Source: Fredinandcohnia quinoae (GTDB taxonomy: Bacteria; Bacillota; Bacilli; Bacillales; Bacillaceae_L). From it: a stretch of DNA of 64,000 bases. The stretch lies in the NCBI RefSeq assembly GCF_022427965.1, contig NZ_JAKTTI010000002.1, positions 186,001 to 250,000 on the forward strand, in the 5' to 3' direction. The notes under the pieces were generated by a model that did no database searches, was not told the origin of the DNA, and saw only the letters and a program-made list of their open reading frames with translations. How positions within the stretch are numbered: position 1 is the stretch's first letter; each line of letters opens with the position of its first letter. The translations under genes and the position numbers were made by a program. Positions 26,703-36,034 of the stretch are shown one piece after another.

Positions 26703-27398
26703 TTATTTACCAGAAAATATCGTATAACTATTATTATTCTCGTAATCCCATATCAAATAAATATCCTCTAAATCCTTGGATAATATTCTCTCAAATCTAC
26801 TTTTATTACTTCGAAACCTATTCCTAATTATTTGTTCTCTTTCCTGTAAAATGTGAACATATCCTTTGTCAATCATCATCTTTTCAATTGGCATTAATAA
26901 GTCAGAACATTTGATTACTACTGTATCTATATTAATTTTGTCAACACTTATATTCTCTGGACGAAATATAGAAGTTTCACTTTGTTTCATGAATTCATCC
27001 TTTAAAATCTGAAATTCTATATGATCCCCATCGTTTTTGAATTGTTGTTTTTCCTGAAATATCCCGATTAATATTCCGGTATTATTATGAAAGTTCCAAT
27101 CTTGATAGATGGTTGCAATCAACTTCCCGAACATTTCCTGTAAAGTATCAATAAGGGGGGATAATAAGTCCTTCATTATGGTTGACCGTATGGTTTGAGC
27201 AATAAGATGTTCATCCTTTCTTATTAATTCTGACTCAATTTGCGTCATAAACTTTTTGATATTGATTACGACGTACTGATCGGAAATAGATGTATAACAA
27301 GCTTCTGGCCCTTTACCAAACTTCTTTTTAATCTGTTTACTTATATAACTACTTAAATATGTTAATTCCTCTTGCTTTGTAAAAACATCTCTTGACAT
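26703..27398 (-). CDS. MpsC-like (DUF2294) protein, paralogue 2
   Basis: This two-domain DUF2294 protein is homologous to the gene at 25885: KKFGKGPEACYTSISDQYVV matches KFGRGPESCFAITADHFLVL, and DWNFHNNTGILIGIF matches DWNFPNNTGVIIVIL. I place the start at ATG 27398, where the similarity begins, although GGGGG is 13 bases away; the ORF is open to 27458. The pair arose by tandem duplication. Its function is unknown. Confidence 0.75.
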   Translation of the reverse strand: MSRDVFTKQEELTYLSSYISKQIKKKFGKGPEACYTSISDQYVVINIKKFMTQIESELIRKDEHLIAQTIRSTIMKDLLSPLIDTLQEMFGKLIATIYQDWNFHNNTGILIGIFQEKQQFKNDGDHIEFQILKDEFMKQSETSIFRPENISVDKINIDTVVIKCSDLLMPIEKMMIDKGYVHILQEREQIIRNRFRSNKSRFERILSKDLEDIYLIWDYENNNSYTIFSGK

Positions 27399-27500
27399 TC
27401 GTACTACAAATCCCCCTACAAAACGCATATTTAAAAAGCTAGCAAATATTTGCTGCATTTAAAAATTGACTGTCTCTAAATTTTCATACGTTAATAGAAA

Positions 27501-27545
27501 TAAAAAATGGCCTAACCTCTAAAATATAGAAGTTAGGCCATGGTT
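27501..27545 (-). terminator. Terminator after the flippase gene
   Basis: ATGGCCTAACCTC and GAAGTTAGGCCAT form a long stem (27507-27541), followed on the minus strand by Ts. It resembles the terminator at 25802. Confidence 0.8.
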
Positions 27546-27688
27546 AGACATTTTATTATTCTACCATTTACCGTACTTTGTTTTTATAATTGAACTTTAA
27601 ACTAGATAGCATATACATGTTGATGGATGACAGCTAGACATCTACCAATGATATCATAACATTAATACGTTAATTGAACAAATGCTTT

Positions 27689-29017
27689 TTAAATAGAATG
27701 CTTCAATGGACCTGTTAAAAATACTGATATGCCAATTTTTTTGCAAATCGTTAAATAATGCATCAACGTTAATAAAACAGCACCCATGTTCATCCCAATA
27801 ATGATTCCCTCCATTTGTAGTGAATGAATGGATCCAAGAACAAACATGATTGAAAATGAGATAACCGTTGACCAAACATTATGAATGAATGCATCCTTCA
27901 CAAGTCCAAGTCCAATAAGATAGGCTTGCATTGGTATTAAAAAGAAGTGAAACAAAAAGTACGGCCAGAGCATTTGTAGATAAGTTGTTGCAGCTGACGA
28001 TTCAAAGAATATATGAGTTAAAGGCTCAGCGAAATAGTAAAAAATGACCACAGCAGGTACCCCGTATAAGAAAGTCAACTTCATTACCTGCTGTAATAGA
28101 TTATGAAGGAGTCCAACATCTTTTTTCGCATATGCTTCTGATACAGTTGGAATAAGTACAATGAGAAATGAATGAGCAATGAATGCTGGGAAAAAACCGA
28201 TTGTTAACGCAACACCTGTCATCAGACCAAAATGTTCGGTAGCAACAGTCGTGGTTAGCCCTGCCCTCATCAGTGCCGCTTTAATTAAAAATGGTTGAAT
28301 AGCGTGAGAGATTGCATGAAATATCCGCATCGCTGTCGTTGGTAATGAGACTGCTAATAGGTTTTTCCGTACCATTTTACCGCCTAAAAATGCGGTTGGC
28401 TTGCGTTTTAATAGTCTTAATTGATTTATATATTCATAGCCTAAATAACCTAAGACGACGATATCACTGACTACCAATGCACATAAAGCAATAAGGATTG
28501 ATGTTTGCAGCTTGAACTCCAATAATTGAAACACAAAGACTAAGACTAGTAATTGAATCGCTTTCCGCAAAAAGTTACTAATAGCAATTTTCCCCATAGA
28601 TTGGACTCCCATAAAATAGCCTCTTGCAATGGAGGTATACGAAACAATGGGAATCAGGATTATGACAACCCATCTTACCAATGGATGATATTCATCAAAC
28701 ACTGGTATAAATGGTAAAATCACAAATGATAATGAAATAATAATTGCTGCAAATACAGTTGCGAATATAGTTGCATGCTTCAGCATGCTATGGTGGTATT
28801 TCGACTCCTTTTCAGCAATAAATTTTGATATTGAGACTGGAAGCTCCAAGCTTGCTAAAATAACAACAAGGAAGATTGACGGCAAAATGGTCATGTATAG
28901 CCCCATCCCATGTCCCCCAAGTTCCCTGGCAAGTACGAGATTTACTAAGAATTCAACACATTCACCAACAAATGCTGCAATCACTAATAATAGTGCTCCT
29001 TTAAAAAAAGTCTTCAT
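27689..29017 (-). CDS. SpoVB/YkvU-type polysaccharide flippase (MOP superfamily)
   Basis: This membrane protein of 442 residues has about 13-14 helices. It begins FKGALLLVIAAFVGECVEFL and NLVLARELGGHGMGLYM, the MATE/MOP flippase pattern found in SpoVB and YkvU. Proteins of this group flip lipid-linked precursors; SpoVB is needed for spore cortex, and YkvU is made in the mother cell. It could be YkvU by length (about 445 there), but the neighbourhood differs, so I leave the symbol blank. Confidence 0.82.
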   Translation of the reverse strand: MKTFFKGALLLVIAAFVGECVEFLVNLVLARELGGHGMGLYMTILPSIFLVVILASLELPVSISKFIAEKESKYHHSMLKHATIFATVFAAIIISLSFVILPFIPVFDEYHPLVRWVVIILIPIVSYTSIARGYFMGVQSMGKIAISNFLRKAIQLLVLVFVFQLLEFKLQTSILIALCALVVSDIVVLGYLGYEYINQLRLLKRKPTAFLGGKMVRKNLLAVSLPTTAMRIFHAISHAIQPFLIKAALMRAGLTTTVATEHFGLMTGVALTIGFFPAFIAHSFLIVLIPTVSEAYAKKDVGLLHNLLQQVMKLTFLYGVPAVVIFYYFAEPLTHIFFESSAATTYLQMLWPYFLFHFFLIPMQAYLIGLGLVKDAFIHNVWSTVISFSIMFVLGSIHSLQMEGIIIGMNMGAVLLTLMHYLTICKKIGISVFLTGPLKHSI

Positions 29018-29197
29018 CTTGTAGCCCCTTATCTATTTTTTCGATACTCTATACATATGAGACAAGTCATCAGATTATTTGGGACAAATGAATTTTTTTA
29101 CAATGTTAACAGCATTGTTCTCTTTCCAACCGCTTATTCTCTCGTTTATAATCAAATTATGTGTTTTTTTAACTTTGATGAAAATAGGTGTATATAG

Positions 29198-30754
29198 ATG
29201 AGTATTTTAACAGTCAAAAATGTAAGTCATGGATTTGGTGACCGAGCGATTTTTAATGATGTATCATTCCGTCTATTGAAGGGTGAACATATTGGCTTAA
29301 TCGGTGCGAATGGTGAAGGAAAATCAACATTCATGAATATAATTACTGGAAAATTAGAGCCTGATGAAGGAAAAATTGAGTGGTCTAAAAATGTTCGTGT
29401 AGGTTATCTTGATCAGCATACCGTTCTTGAGAAGGGGTTAACGATTCGCGACATTCTAAATAGTGCATTCAAATATCTCTTTGATATGGAAGCAGAAATG
29501 AATGAAATTTACAACAAAATGGGAGAAGCATCCCCTGAAGAATTAGAGCAACTTCTTGAAGATGTGGGTACAATTCAGGATGTGCTAACAAATAATGATT
29601 TTTACGTGATTGATGCAAAGGTTGAGGAAATCGCTCGTGGACTTGGTTTGGAGGATATCGGTTTAGAACGTGATGTCCAAGATTTAAGTGGTGGGCAGCG
29701 TACAAAGGTACTGCTTGCAAAGCTTCTATTGGAAAAACCAGATATTTTATTACTTGATGAGCCGACGAACTATTTAGATGAGCAGCATATCGTATGGCTC
29801 AAGCGTTATCTGCAAGAATATGAAAATGCATTTGTTTTAATTTCACATGATATTCCATTTTTAAATAGCGTAATTAATCTTATCTATCATATGGAGAATC
29901 AAGAATTGAACCGATATGTTGGAGATTATGATAATTTCCAGGCGGTATATGAAGTGAAAAAGCAACAATTAGAATCTGCATATAAAAAACAACAGCAAGA
30001 AATTTCCGAGTTGAAAGATTTTGTTGCTCGTAATAAAGCACGTGTATCAACGCGAAATATGGCGATGTCACGTCAGAAAAAACTCGATAAAATGGACATC
30101 ATCGAACTTGCAAAAGAAAAGCCGAAACCAGAATTTTATTTTAAAGGTAGTAGAGCCTCTACTAAGCTTGTTTTTGAGGCGAAGGATTTAGTAATCGGCT
30201 ATGATGAACCACTTTCAAAGCCGCTAAATCTACGGATGGAAAGAGGACAAAAGATTGCCTTAGTTGGTGCGAATGGAATTGGAAAGACGACACTTTTAAG
30301 AAGTCTTCTCGGTTTGAATCGACCGATTTCAGGTGAAGTTGAACGTGGCGACAATCAAGATATTGGCTATTTCGAACAAGAAATTAAAAATGCAAACTAT
30401 AATACTTGTATTGAAGAAATCTGGAATGAGTTTCCTTCCTTTAACCAGTATGAAGTGCGCGCGGCCTTAGCAAAATGTGGGCTGACAACGAAGCATATTG
30501 AAAGTAAGGTTGAGGTATTGAGTGGTGGGGAAAAAGCAAAGGTTCGCCTCTGTAAGCTCATCAACAGGGAAACAAATATTTTACTTCTAGACGAGCCGAC
30601 AAACCATCTTGACGTAGACGCAAAAGATGAATTAAAACGTGCACTTAAAGAATATAAAGGCAGCATTTTGTTAATTTGCCATGAGCCAGAGTTTTACCAG
30701 GATGTTGTTACAGATGTATGGAATGTGGAAGACTGGACAACGAAGTTATTTTAA
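29198..30754 (+). CDS. yfmM: ABC-F ATPase YfmM-like, ribosome-associated
   Basis: This soluble protein has two ABC ATPase domains and no membrane part, as in ABC-F translation factors. Domain 1 has GANGEGKST, LSGGQRTKV and LLLDEPTNYLDE; domain 2 has GANGIGKTT, LSGGEKAKV and LLLDEPTNHLD. The linker (about 245-310) is basic and helical with NKARVSTRNMAMSRQKKL. It is 518 residues, the length I recall for B. subtilis YfmM. No clear Shine-Dalgarno lies near ATG 29198, so translation may be weak. Resistance or ribosome-rescue roles are possible. Confidence 0.88.
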   Translation: MSILTVKNVSHGFGDRAIFNDVSFRLLKGEHIGLIGANGEGKSTFMNIITGKLEPDEGKIEWSKNVRVGYLDQHTVLEKGLTIRDILNSAFKYLFDMEAEMNEIYNKMGEASPEELEQLLEDVGTIQDVLTNNDFYVIDAKVEEIARGLGLEDIGLERDVQDLSGGQRTKVLLAKLLLEKPDILLLDEPTNYLDEQHIVWLKRYLQEYENAFVLISHDIPFLNSVINLIYHMENQELNRYVGDYDNFQAVYEVKKQQLESAYKKQQQEISELKDFVARNKARVSTRNMAMSRQKKLDKMDIIELAKEKPKPEFYFKGSRASTKLVFEAKDLVIGYDEPLSKPLNLRMERGQKIALVGANGIGKTTLLRSLLGLNRPISGEVERGDNQDIGYFEQEIKNANYNTCIEEIWNEFPSFNQYEVRAALAKCGLTTKHIESKVEVLSGGEKAKVRLCKLINRETNILLLDEPTNHLDVDAKDELKRALKEYKGSILLICHEPEFYQDVVTDVWNVEDWTTKLF

Positions 30755-30757
30755 TTC

Positions 30758-30793
30758 CAAACCCTCCGTTTTTTAATGCGGAGGGTTTTCTAT
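30758..30793. terminator. Bidirectional terminator between the ABC-F gene and helD
   Basis: AACCCTCCG (30760-30768) pairs with CGGAGGGTT (30779-30787), T-rich both ways. The helD stop at 30773 lies in the loop. Confidence 0.85.
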
Positions 30794-33079
30794 ATACAAA
30801 TCTCGGTTTACTTTGTGCAATATAAAATTACTTAAATCGGTTCCAAAAAACAATAACCTGTGCAACGGCCTTGTCATTGACACGTACAATAACTTGATTT
30901 CAATTTCATTTTCCGTAAATTTTTCTTCATTTGAATAGATGATGACCGCATCAAATTCTAGACCCTTCGACAAGTGAGAGCTTACAATAACAACTTCTTC
31001 TTTGTTAATTTCTTCATTTTCCTTTAAAAGCTGAATCGGCAGTTCTGAATACTTTTTGAAAGCCTTTGCTAGCTTACTGCACTCTTTATTTGTTTTGCCA
31101 ATTATTGCAATCGTTTTCATGCCATCAGCATACAAATCTTCAATCTCTTTTGTTAGATCAGTAATTGTGTTTTTCTCTGATCCATTGATTTTGTGGAATA
31201 CAGGCTGTTCTCCATGTCTAACAACCGGTTCAACCAATGGCAGCTCCAATTGCAATAGCTTTAATAGCTCGTTTGCAGCATTCATAATTTCAATCGTCGT
31301 TCGGTAACTTTTCTGTAATGTTTTATAAGTAGCCCTAGGGAAAATTTCTTCTAGAACTGGTGTCCAATCATTGATCCCTCTATATGAGTGTATACCTTGG
31401 GCTAAATCTCCAACAATCGTGAACATATCAGTCTCAAGTGCACTTTTTAAGGCAATAAGCTGGAAATAACTATAATCCTGTGCTTCATCAATCACGACAT
31501 TTCGAGCTTTTAACTCTTTTTTAATCCCAAATAGCTTGCTTTGTAAATAAAGGAGTGCCGCTAAGTCCTCTTGTTCATAGGATTTCTCGAGATGTAGTTT
31601 TGTCTCATAATGGCAAAAAAATTGAATTTGCTCCTCTGTTAATAGGTCTGAAGCATACATTGCGAATAATTCTTGGTCGGTAACGAGTTTTTTATAATAA
31701 TAAAATAAATCGTGGTTAGGAAGCTTCTTAATGTAAGCATTAACTGCTGTTCGAGATTGCTTTGTTATCTCCTCAATTAATGCTTCCTTTTTATCCATTG
31801 CTTTTATGACGTAACTTCTTCGCTTTTCTGGGTCAATTTTTGTCTTGAACAATACCTTATCGAGCTTATCATCATAAAAACTAGTAACCTTATGAAGCAT
31901 CTTTTTCTTTTCTAAACGAACTGTATTTTGCAGAATCTTTTTTACCTTTTCGATTCTTTTATAGTATGGGAGATATCGATATTCATGTGTTATTAAATGT
32001 CTCAAATCCCTCGCCTTGTACAACCGGAATTTTGATACGAAAAAATCATCCTCTGGTAGTAAGGTTTGTAAAATATCCTCTGAGTAATGGTCAAGTATAT
32101 CTCGAAACTCGAATGAACCTTTAAATTTGGCAACCCATCTGACCATATCAGGGTCTTTAAAGTCTCCATTAATAAATCCAAGCAGCTTCATTTCAGGACT
32201 GAGTAGTTTAATTGGTTTACTAATGCATTTTTTCACAAAATCAACTAGCGTTGTCTGTAGAATGTTATCGACTCCAAGCTCTGGTAAAACCTCTGATATA
32301 TAGTCGATGAACAGCCGATTTGGTGCAAGGATCATAAGCTGGTCGGGTGAAAAATACTCTGCGTATGTATAGATGAAATAGGAGATACGGTGTAGAGCTA
32401 TTGTTGTCTTTCCACTCCCAGCAGCACCTTGAACGATAATTGGCTTATTTAAATCAGCTCGAATAATATTGTTTTGCTCCTCTTGAATGGTTGAAACAAT
32501 ATCAGTAAGTCGATTACTCGCACTTTCCGACAGAGATTTTTGCAAAAGTTCATCTGTCGTCGTTAAATCAACATCACGTATTTCCTCGAGTTCGCCATCA
32601 TCAATGATATATTGCCGTTTTAGTGACAGATATCCTTCGTACTCTTCACCCTCAGCCTTATATGATACTTCGCCTAATCTACCATCATAATATAGATTTG
32701 CAATTTGAGAACGCCAATCTACTATAATGGGTTGCTGGGTTTCCTTATCGAAAAGCGACACTTTACCGAAATAGAGGATTTCTTCTAGACCTGTTTCATC
32801 TCGCTTAAAATTAATTCGGGCAAAATATGGCTTTTTCTCGTTTCGTTTCAGGTTTCGAACTTCTTCATTCGTTCTTCGTAGGAGATTTGAATTCGTTAGC
32901 ATATTGATATAGTTAAAACTACTATCCTTAAAATCCACACCTTCTAGTGCTCCCTTCAGATTTTCACGAAAGTTCTCCTCGTTCGATTCAGAAGCCTTAA
33001 TCACAATTTTCATATATTGCTTTGTAAAATCTAGCCACTCGATCTCCTTCTCATAATCCGGATGCTGTTCTACCCCCAT
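30773..33079 (-). CDS. helD: HelD-type RNA polymerase recycling ATPase (UvrD-like)
   Basis: This is a superfamily 1 helicase-like ATPase of 768 residues. HelD strips stalled RNA polymerase from DNA. The N-terminal coiled-coil arm (1-180) precedes the Walker A GAAGSGKTTIALHR near residue 215 and the later motifs DEAQDYSYFQ, GDLAQGIHSYRG, QKSYRTT and VIVSSHLSKGLEFDAV. Length and layout fit B. subtilis HelD (about 774). AAGGGG lies about ten bases before ATG 33079. It is monocistronic. Confidence 0.9.
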   Translation of the reverse strand: MGVEQHPDYEKEIEWLDFTKQYMKIVIKASESNEENFRENLKGALEGVDFKDSSFNYINMLTNSNLLRRTNEEVRNLKRNEKKPYFARINFKRDETGLEEILYFGKVSLFDKETQQPIIVDWRSQIANLYYDGRLGEVSYKAEGEEYEGYLSLKRQYIIDDGELEEIRDVDLTTTDELLQKSLSESASNRLTDIVSTIQEEQNNIIRADLNKPIIVQGAAGSGKTTIALHRISYFIYTYAEYFSPDQLMILAPNRLFIDYISEVLPELGVDNILQTTLVDFVKKCISKPIKLLSPEMKLLGFINGDFKDPDMVRWVAKFKGSFEFRDILDHYSEDILQTLLPEDDFFVSKFRLYKARDLRHLITHEYRYLPYYKRIEKVKKILQNTVRLEKKKMLHKVTSFYDDKLDKVLFKTKIDPEKRRSYVIKAMDKKEALIEEITKQSRTAVNAYIKKLPNHDLFYYYKKLVTDQELFAMYASDLLTEEQIQFFCHYETKLHLEKSYEQEDLAALLYLQSKLFGIKKELKARNVVIDEAQDYSYFQLIALKSALETDMFTIVGDLAQGIHSYRGINDWTPVLEEIFPRATYKTLQKSYRTTIEIMNAANELLKLLQLELPLVEPVVRHGEQPVFHKINGSEKNTITDLTKEIEDLYADGMKTIAIIGKTNKECSKLAKAFKKYSELPIQLLKENEEINKEEVVIVSSHLSKGLEFDAVIIYSNEEKFTENEIEIKLLYVSMTRPLHRLLFFGTDLSNFILHKVNRDLYIENPPH

Positions 33080-33120
33080 CCATCAACCACCCCTTCACAT
33101 TCAAATTCAAAAATAGACGC

Positions 33121-33157
33121 AAAAAACCATGAATTAACCTTGCTAATTCATGGCGTC
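33121..33157 (-). terminator. Minus-strand terminator upstream of helD
   Basis: CCATGAATTA (33127-33136) pairs with TAATTCATGG (33144-33153), followed on the minus strand by six Ts. It is the second terminator after the anti-sigma gene. Confidence 0.85.
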
Positions 33158-33278
33158 ATCATATACAAACGTTTTCAAAGGAACGAATATCTAATTATTA
33201 TGTAATTTTCAAAATGGCGTATTGTTGATTATATTGTATAAATATTCTTTTTGCAAATTTTTTTCCTGTCACTTAAAT

Positions 33279-33306
33279 AGAAGACCGCCCAAAATTACGG
33301 TCTCCA
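33279..33306 (-). terminator. First terminator after the anti-sigma gene
   Basis: AGACCG (33283-33288) pairs with CGGTCT (33299-33304). The T-run is modest, which may explain the second terminator 150 bp on. Confidence 0.65.
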
Positions 33307-33312
33307 GTCCTA

Positions 33313-34359
33313 TTAGTTTATTTTCCTGTTATCCTTATCATACATTTCAATCATATATGGTTCATCTTTTATTATTGCTTTTATATCCTCAGATTCTAGA
33401 AAACTTTTTACCATACTCTCGATTTCCTTTAACTGTTCTTTTGCATTCTTATCCGTGGAATCGATAGAAGTATGTATTGAAAGAGGGAGTGGCGATATGT
33501 CAAATGAATAACCTATTTGTTCAATTCTGTATCCCTTCATTCCACTTAATATTGTATCAAGAACTGGTTCCCATTTTTGTTTACGCTCTGCTTTTTCAGG
33601 ATCAATTCGATTAACTTCTATTTCAAAAGTACCTTTCTCATATTCCAGAACCACACTCTGAACAACTTGTTTTATTTCATCCACTCTTCTCTCTGTTTCG
33701 GGGATTTCTAGTAGAATACCTCTTTCATTATCATCAATTCCGACAATTGCAGATATAAATTCATATCCCCCGGCTTTTAATGCCATTTCAATATTCTCCC
33801 GCAATCTCCATGTTCTTTCTTGATACTTATATGGGCTTTTCCCTTCATTAAGATTAGTTACTATAACCGTATAAGCACCATGGTTCTCCGAATATAATCT
33901 ATCTATTATTATTTTCGACACGTCTTCTTTTATAGTTTCGTAATATTCTTTTGTACCTTCTACAAATACTTCAATCTTTTTTTCATGGGGATAATGGCTA
34001 ATCCCGAAGTTATAATTTCTCGAACTTAATTCTTCTCGTATGATAGCAGTAATCGATTCCGTTTGTTTTTGTTTAGACTCGTAAATCGAGTTCAAGTATG
34101 GAATCTTTTGAAGAACCTCAGCCATCGCCTGCGATACAAAACCAGAACCTATAACTAAACCAAGAGCTATTATTGCAGCTCCAGACGAATAAAAGATTTT
34201 TTTCCACAGGCTCCACTTATTCTTAATATGTCTAGGTTCATTCACAGACTCTATATCTCTGAGACTTGCATGAACACGATTTTTTATTCGATTAGCAATT
34301 TCGTCATTAAAATAATGTTCACCATAATGTTCCTTTACCTGTTCTAGATCTTTATCCAT
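33313..34359 (-). CDS. Anti-sigma-factor-like membrane protein (DUF4179/DUF4030 type)
   Basis: This 348-residue protein has a cytoplasmic N-terminal part (1-50), one membrane helix (IFYSSGAAIIALGLVIGSGF, about 55-75) and a long outer domain. The segment AEVLQKIPYLNSIYE after the helix is typical of DUF4179/DUF4030 proteins that partner ECF sigma factors. It starts one base after the sigma gene stop, with AAGGAGATAC as ribosome site inside the sigma gene end, so the two are coupled. No zinc motif (HxxxCxxC) is visible in the N-terminus. The signal is unknown. Confidence 0.78.
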   Translation of the reverse strand: MDKDLEQVKEHYGEHYFNDEIANRIKNRVHASLRDIESVNEPRHIKNKWSLWKKIFYSSGAAIIALGLVIGSGFVSQAMAEVLQKIPYLNSIYESKQKQTESITAIIREELSSRNYNFGISHYPHEKKIEVFVEGTKEYYETIKEDVSKIIIDRLYSENHGAYTVIVTNLNEGKSPYKYQERTWRLRENIEMALKAGGYEFISAIVGIDDNERGILLEIPETERRVDEIKQVVQSVVLEYEKGTFEIEVNRIDPEKAERKQKWEPVLDTILSGMKGYRIEQIGYSFDISPLPLSIHTSIDSTDKNAKEQLKEIESMVKSFLESEDIKAIIKDEPYMIEMYDKDNRKIN

Positions 34360-34360
34360 T

Positions 34361-34927
34361 TTAAGTATCTCCTTTCATCGTAGTAATTGTTTCCTTTAAT
34401 TTACTTCGGCCTCTTGCAAGCCTTGTTTTTACTGTATTTGCATTGACTTCTAACATTTCACTTATTTCTTCTATTTTAAGTTCGTTGAAGTAGTGTAGAA
34501 CAATCACTTCACGATATTTGATTGGGAGTGATAAAACATTTTGTAAAAGCTGTTCATTCTGAATCATTTTTAAAAACGCTTCCTCTGTACTCTCACTTTT
34601 CTTAATACCATCAAAAAATTCAATCGGAAACTTTAGTATCTGAAAACCTTTTTTTCTAATAAAATCCTTCGAGAGATTAACAGTTATGCGGTATAACCAA
34701 GATTTGATTGAGGCTTCTCCTCGAAAATTTTTGAGATACTGATAACATCTTAAAAATACTTCTTGAGAAATATCCTCCGCCAAACCTTGATCTTTTACGA
34801 ATGAATATGCCAGTAAATAGACCTTCTTAGAATATAAGGTCATCATTTCATCTATCACTTTTGACTTATCATCTATAGTAAAATCCATTTCATTTTCCAA
34901 ATTCAAATGGATGTGGTCACTTTCCAT
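34361..34927 (-). CDS. ECF-type RNA polymerase sigma factor
   Basis: This 188-residue sigma-70 family protein has region 2 at about 35-95 (AYSFVKDQGLAEDISQEVF, then KSWLYRITVNLSKDFIRKK) and region 4 at about 135-180 (REVIVLHYFNELKIEEISEM, NANTVKTRLARGRSKLKE). AAAGGAGG lies about six bases before ATG 34927. It is cotranscribed with its presumed anti-sigma factor. The upstream TGAAACC box suggests autoregulation. I cannot match it to a specific B. subtilis ECF sigma. Confidence 0.88.
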   Translation of the reverse strand: MESDHIHLNLENEMDFTIDDKSKVIDEMMTLYSKKVYLLAYSFVKDQGLAEDISQEVFLRCYQYLKNFRGEASIKSWLYRITVNLSKDFIRKKGFQILKFPIEFFDGIKKSESTEEAFLKMIQNEQLLQNVLSLPIKYREVIVLHYFNELKIEEISEMLEVNANTVKTRLARGRSKLKETITTMKGDT

Positions 34928-34958
34928 AATTGATCCTCCTTTCCGCGGGCACTCTTAA

Positions 34959-34985
34959 GACTTATCATACTTGAAAATGGTTTCA
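34959..34985 (-). promoter_or_regulatory. Putative autoregulatory ECF promoter
   Basis: On the minus strand TGAAACC (34985-34979) is followed after 16 bases by AGTC (34962-34959). This fits the TGAAAC-N16-CGTC pattern of Bacillus ECF promoters with one -10 mismatch. Confidence 0.6.
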
Positions 34986-34997
34986 TTTTTATCGAAA

Positions 34998-35028
34998 ATA
35001 AAAAAGCCCTCAAAATCTGAGAGCTTCA
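34998..35028 (-). terminator. Terminator after the DoxX-family gene
   Basis: AAGCCCTC pairs with GAGAGCTT around AAAATCT, followed on the minus strand by TTTTTTATTTT. Confidence 0.8.
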
Positions 35029-35039
35029 TGTATTTATAT

Positions 35040-35543
35040 TCAGGTTGTTAATCTCTTTTCTTTCTTCTCCATCTTCATTATTTTTCTGATGTATGGAATG
35101 ATGTAATAATCTCCACCTAATTTACCTGCATTCGCACCAGCCACTAGGACAAAAATGGTTAATAGGAGAAGTTGTGGATTTGTGCTAGTTGTTCCAGAGA
35201 ACATAAATGCAAAGTTCATTAGAGCTGCCATTAGAGCAGAGAATGTTGTAAATACGCCAAGTATAAGTGCGATCCCTACTAAAAATTCACCCCATGCTAC
35301 TAAAAAGTTAAATAGCTCAACATTCGGCAACGCGAATCCTTCAAGAAATGTAGCCCACCAGCCCTGAACTGCTGGATGATCACCAGTAGAGTTAGCAATT
35401 GCTCCATTTAAAAATCCACTGGCATCAAATCCTCCTGTAATCTTGCCCCAACCAGCTGTTAGCCAAGAATACCCTAGATACAAACGCAAAACCACTAAAA
35501 TTACCGCAGCACTTACATGTTCCCTAAGCCATTTTACAAACAT
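35040..35543 (-). CDS. DoxX-family membrane protein
   Basis: This membrane protein of about 167 residues has four helices and the DoxX pattern RLYLGYSWLTAGWGKITGGF near the N-terminus, with FNFLVAWGEFLVGIALILG and an acidic-free C-terminus rich in Lys. DoxX proteins are linked to quinone or thiol redox, but roles vary. Start ATG 35543 has GGGAG eight bases upstream; the ORF is open to 35558. Confidence 0.87.
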   Translation of the reverse strand: MFVKWLREHVSAAVILVVLRLYLGYSWLTAGWGKITGGFDASGFLNGAIANSTGDHPAVQGWWATFLEGFALPNVELFNFLVAWGEFLVGIALILGVFTTFSALMAALMNFAFMFSGTTSTNPQLLLLTIFVLVAGANAGKLGGDYYIIPYIRKIMKMEKKEKRLTT

Positions 35544-35786
35544 TTTCTTCACTCCCATTCTTTTAAAAGATTAGATACTGTTTACACTTATAATGTATCA
35601 TTTTTACAAAAAAATGGTCGTCATTTACAGATCCTTTCATAGATTAGTAATATATTTGTGAATAATTGAGCAATTCACAAATTATTCATTGCAATTGAGT
35701 AAATTACTGTTATTTTTTTCATTTATATGATATTGTAAAAATAATCAGAAAATTTTAGTTGCGGATAACAAGGGGGAAATACTCAT

Positions 35787-36020
35787 ATGGTTCGAACTGG
35801 GGCGGCTGCTTTTCTAAGCATTATTTTATTAGTCGTAGAATCATTCATTATCATGAAATTAAAAGGCTATACTTCTATTTATTTTGATAACATCAATCTA
35901 CTAATAGGTGTATTGGCAATGAACTTCTTTTTTGCCTTTTCAATTTTAACGAATATGAAGATGTGGTTTGAAAAACATAGTGATGAGGAAGCAGAGGTTA
36001 AAATAGAAAAACAGGACTAG
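35787..36020 (+). CDS. Small two-helix membrane protein, unrecognised
   Basis: This 77-residue protein has two hydrophobic segments (about 5-24 and 38-58) and a charged tail rich in Glu and Lys. AAGGGGG lies about eight bases before ATG 35787 and a terminator follows the stop. It is probably a real gene; I do not recognise a family. Confidence 0.65.
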   Translation: MVRTGAAAFLSIILLVVESFIIMKLKGYTSIYFDNINLLIGVLAMNFFFAFSILTNMKMWFEKHSDEEAEVKIEKQD

Positions 36021-36034
36021 ATCCTGTTTTTTTA
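36006..36034. terminator. Bidirectional terminator between a small membrane gene and the amidase
   Basis: AACAGGA (36010-36016) pairs with TCCTGTT (36022-36028), with A and T runs on the two sides. It overlaps the end of the upstream gene. Confidence 0.75.
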
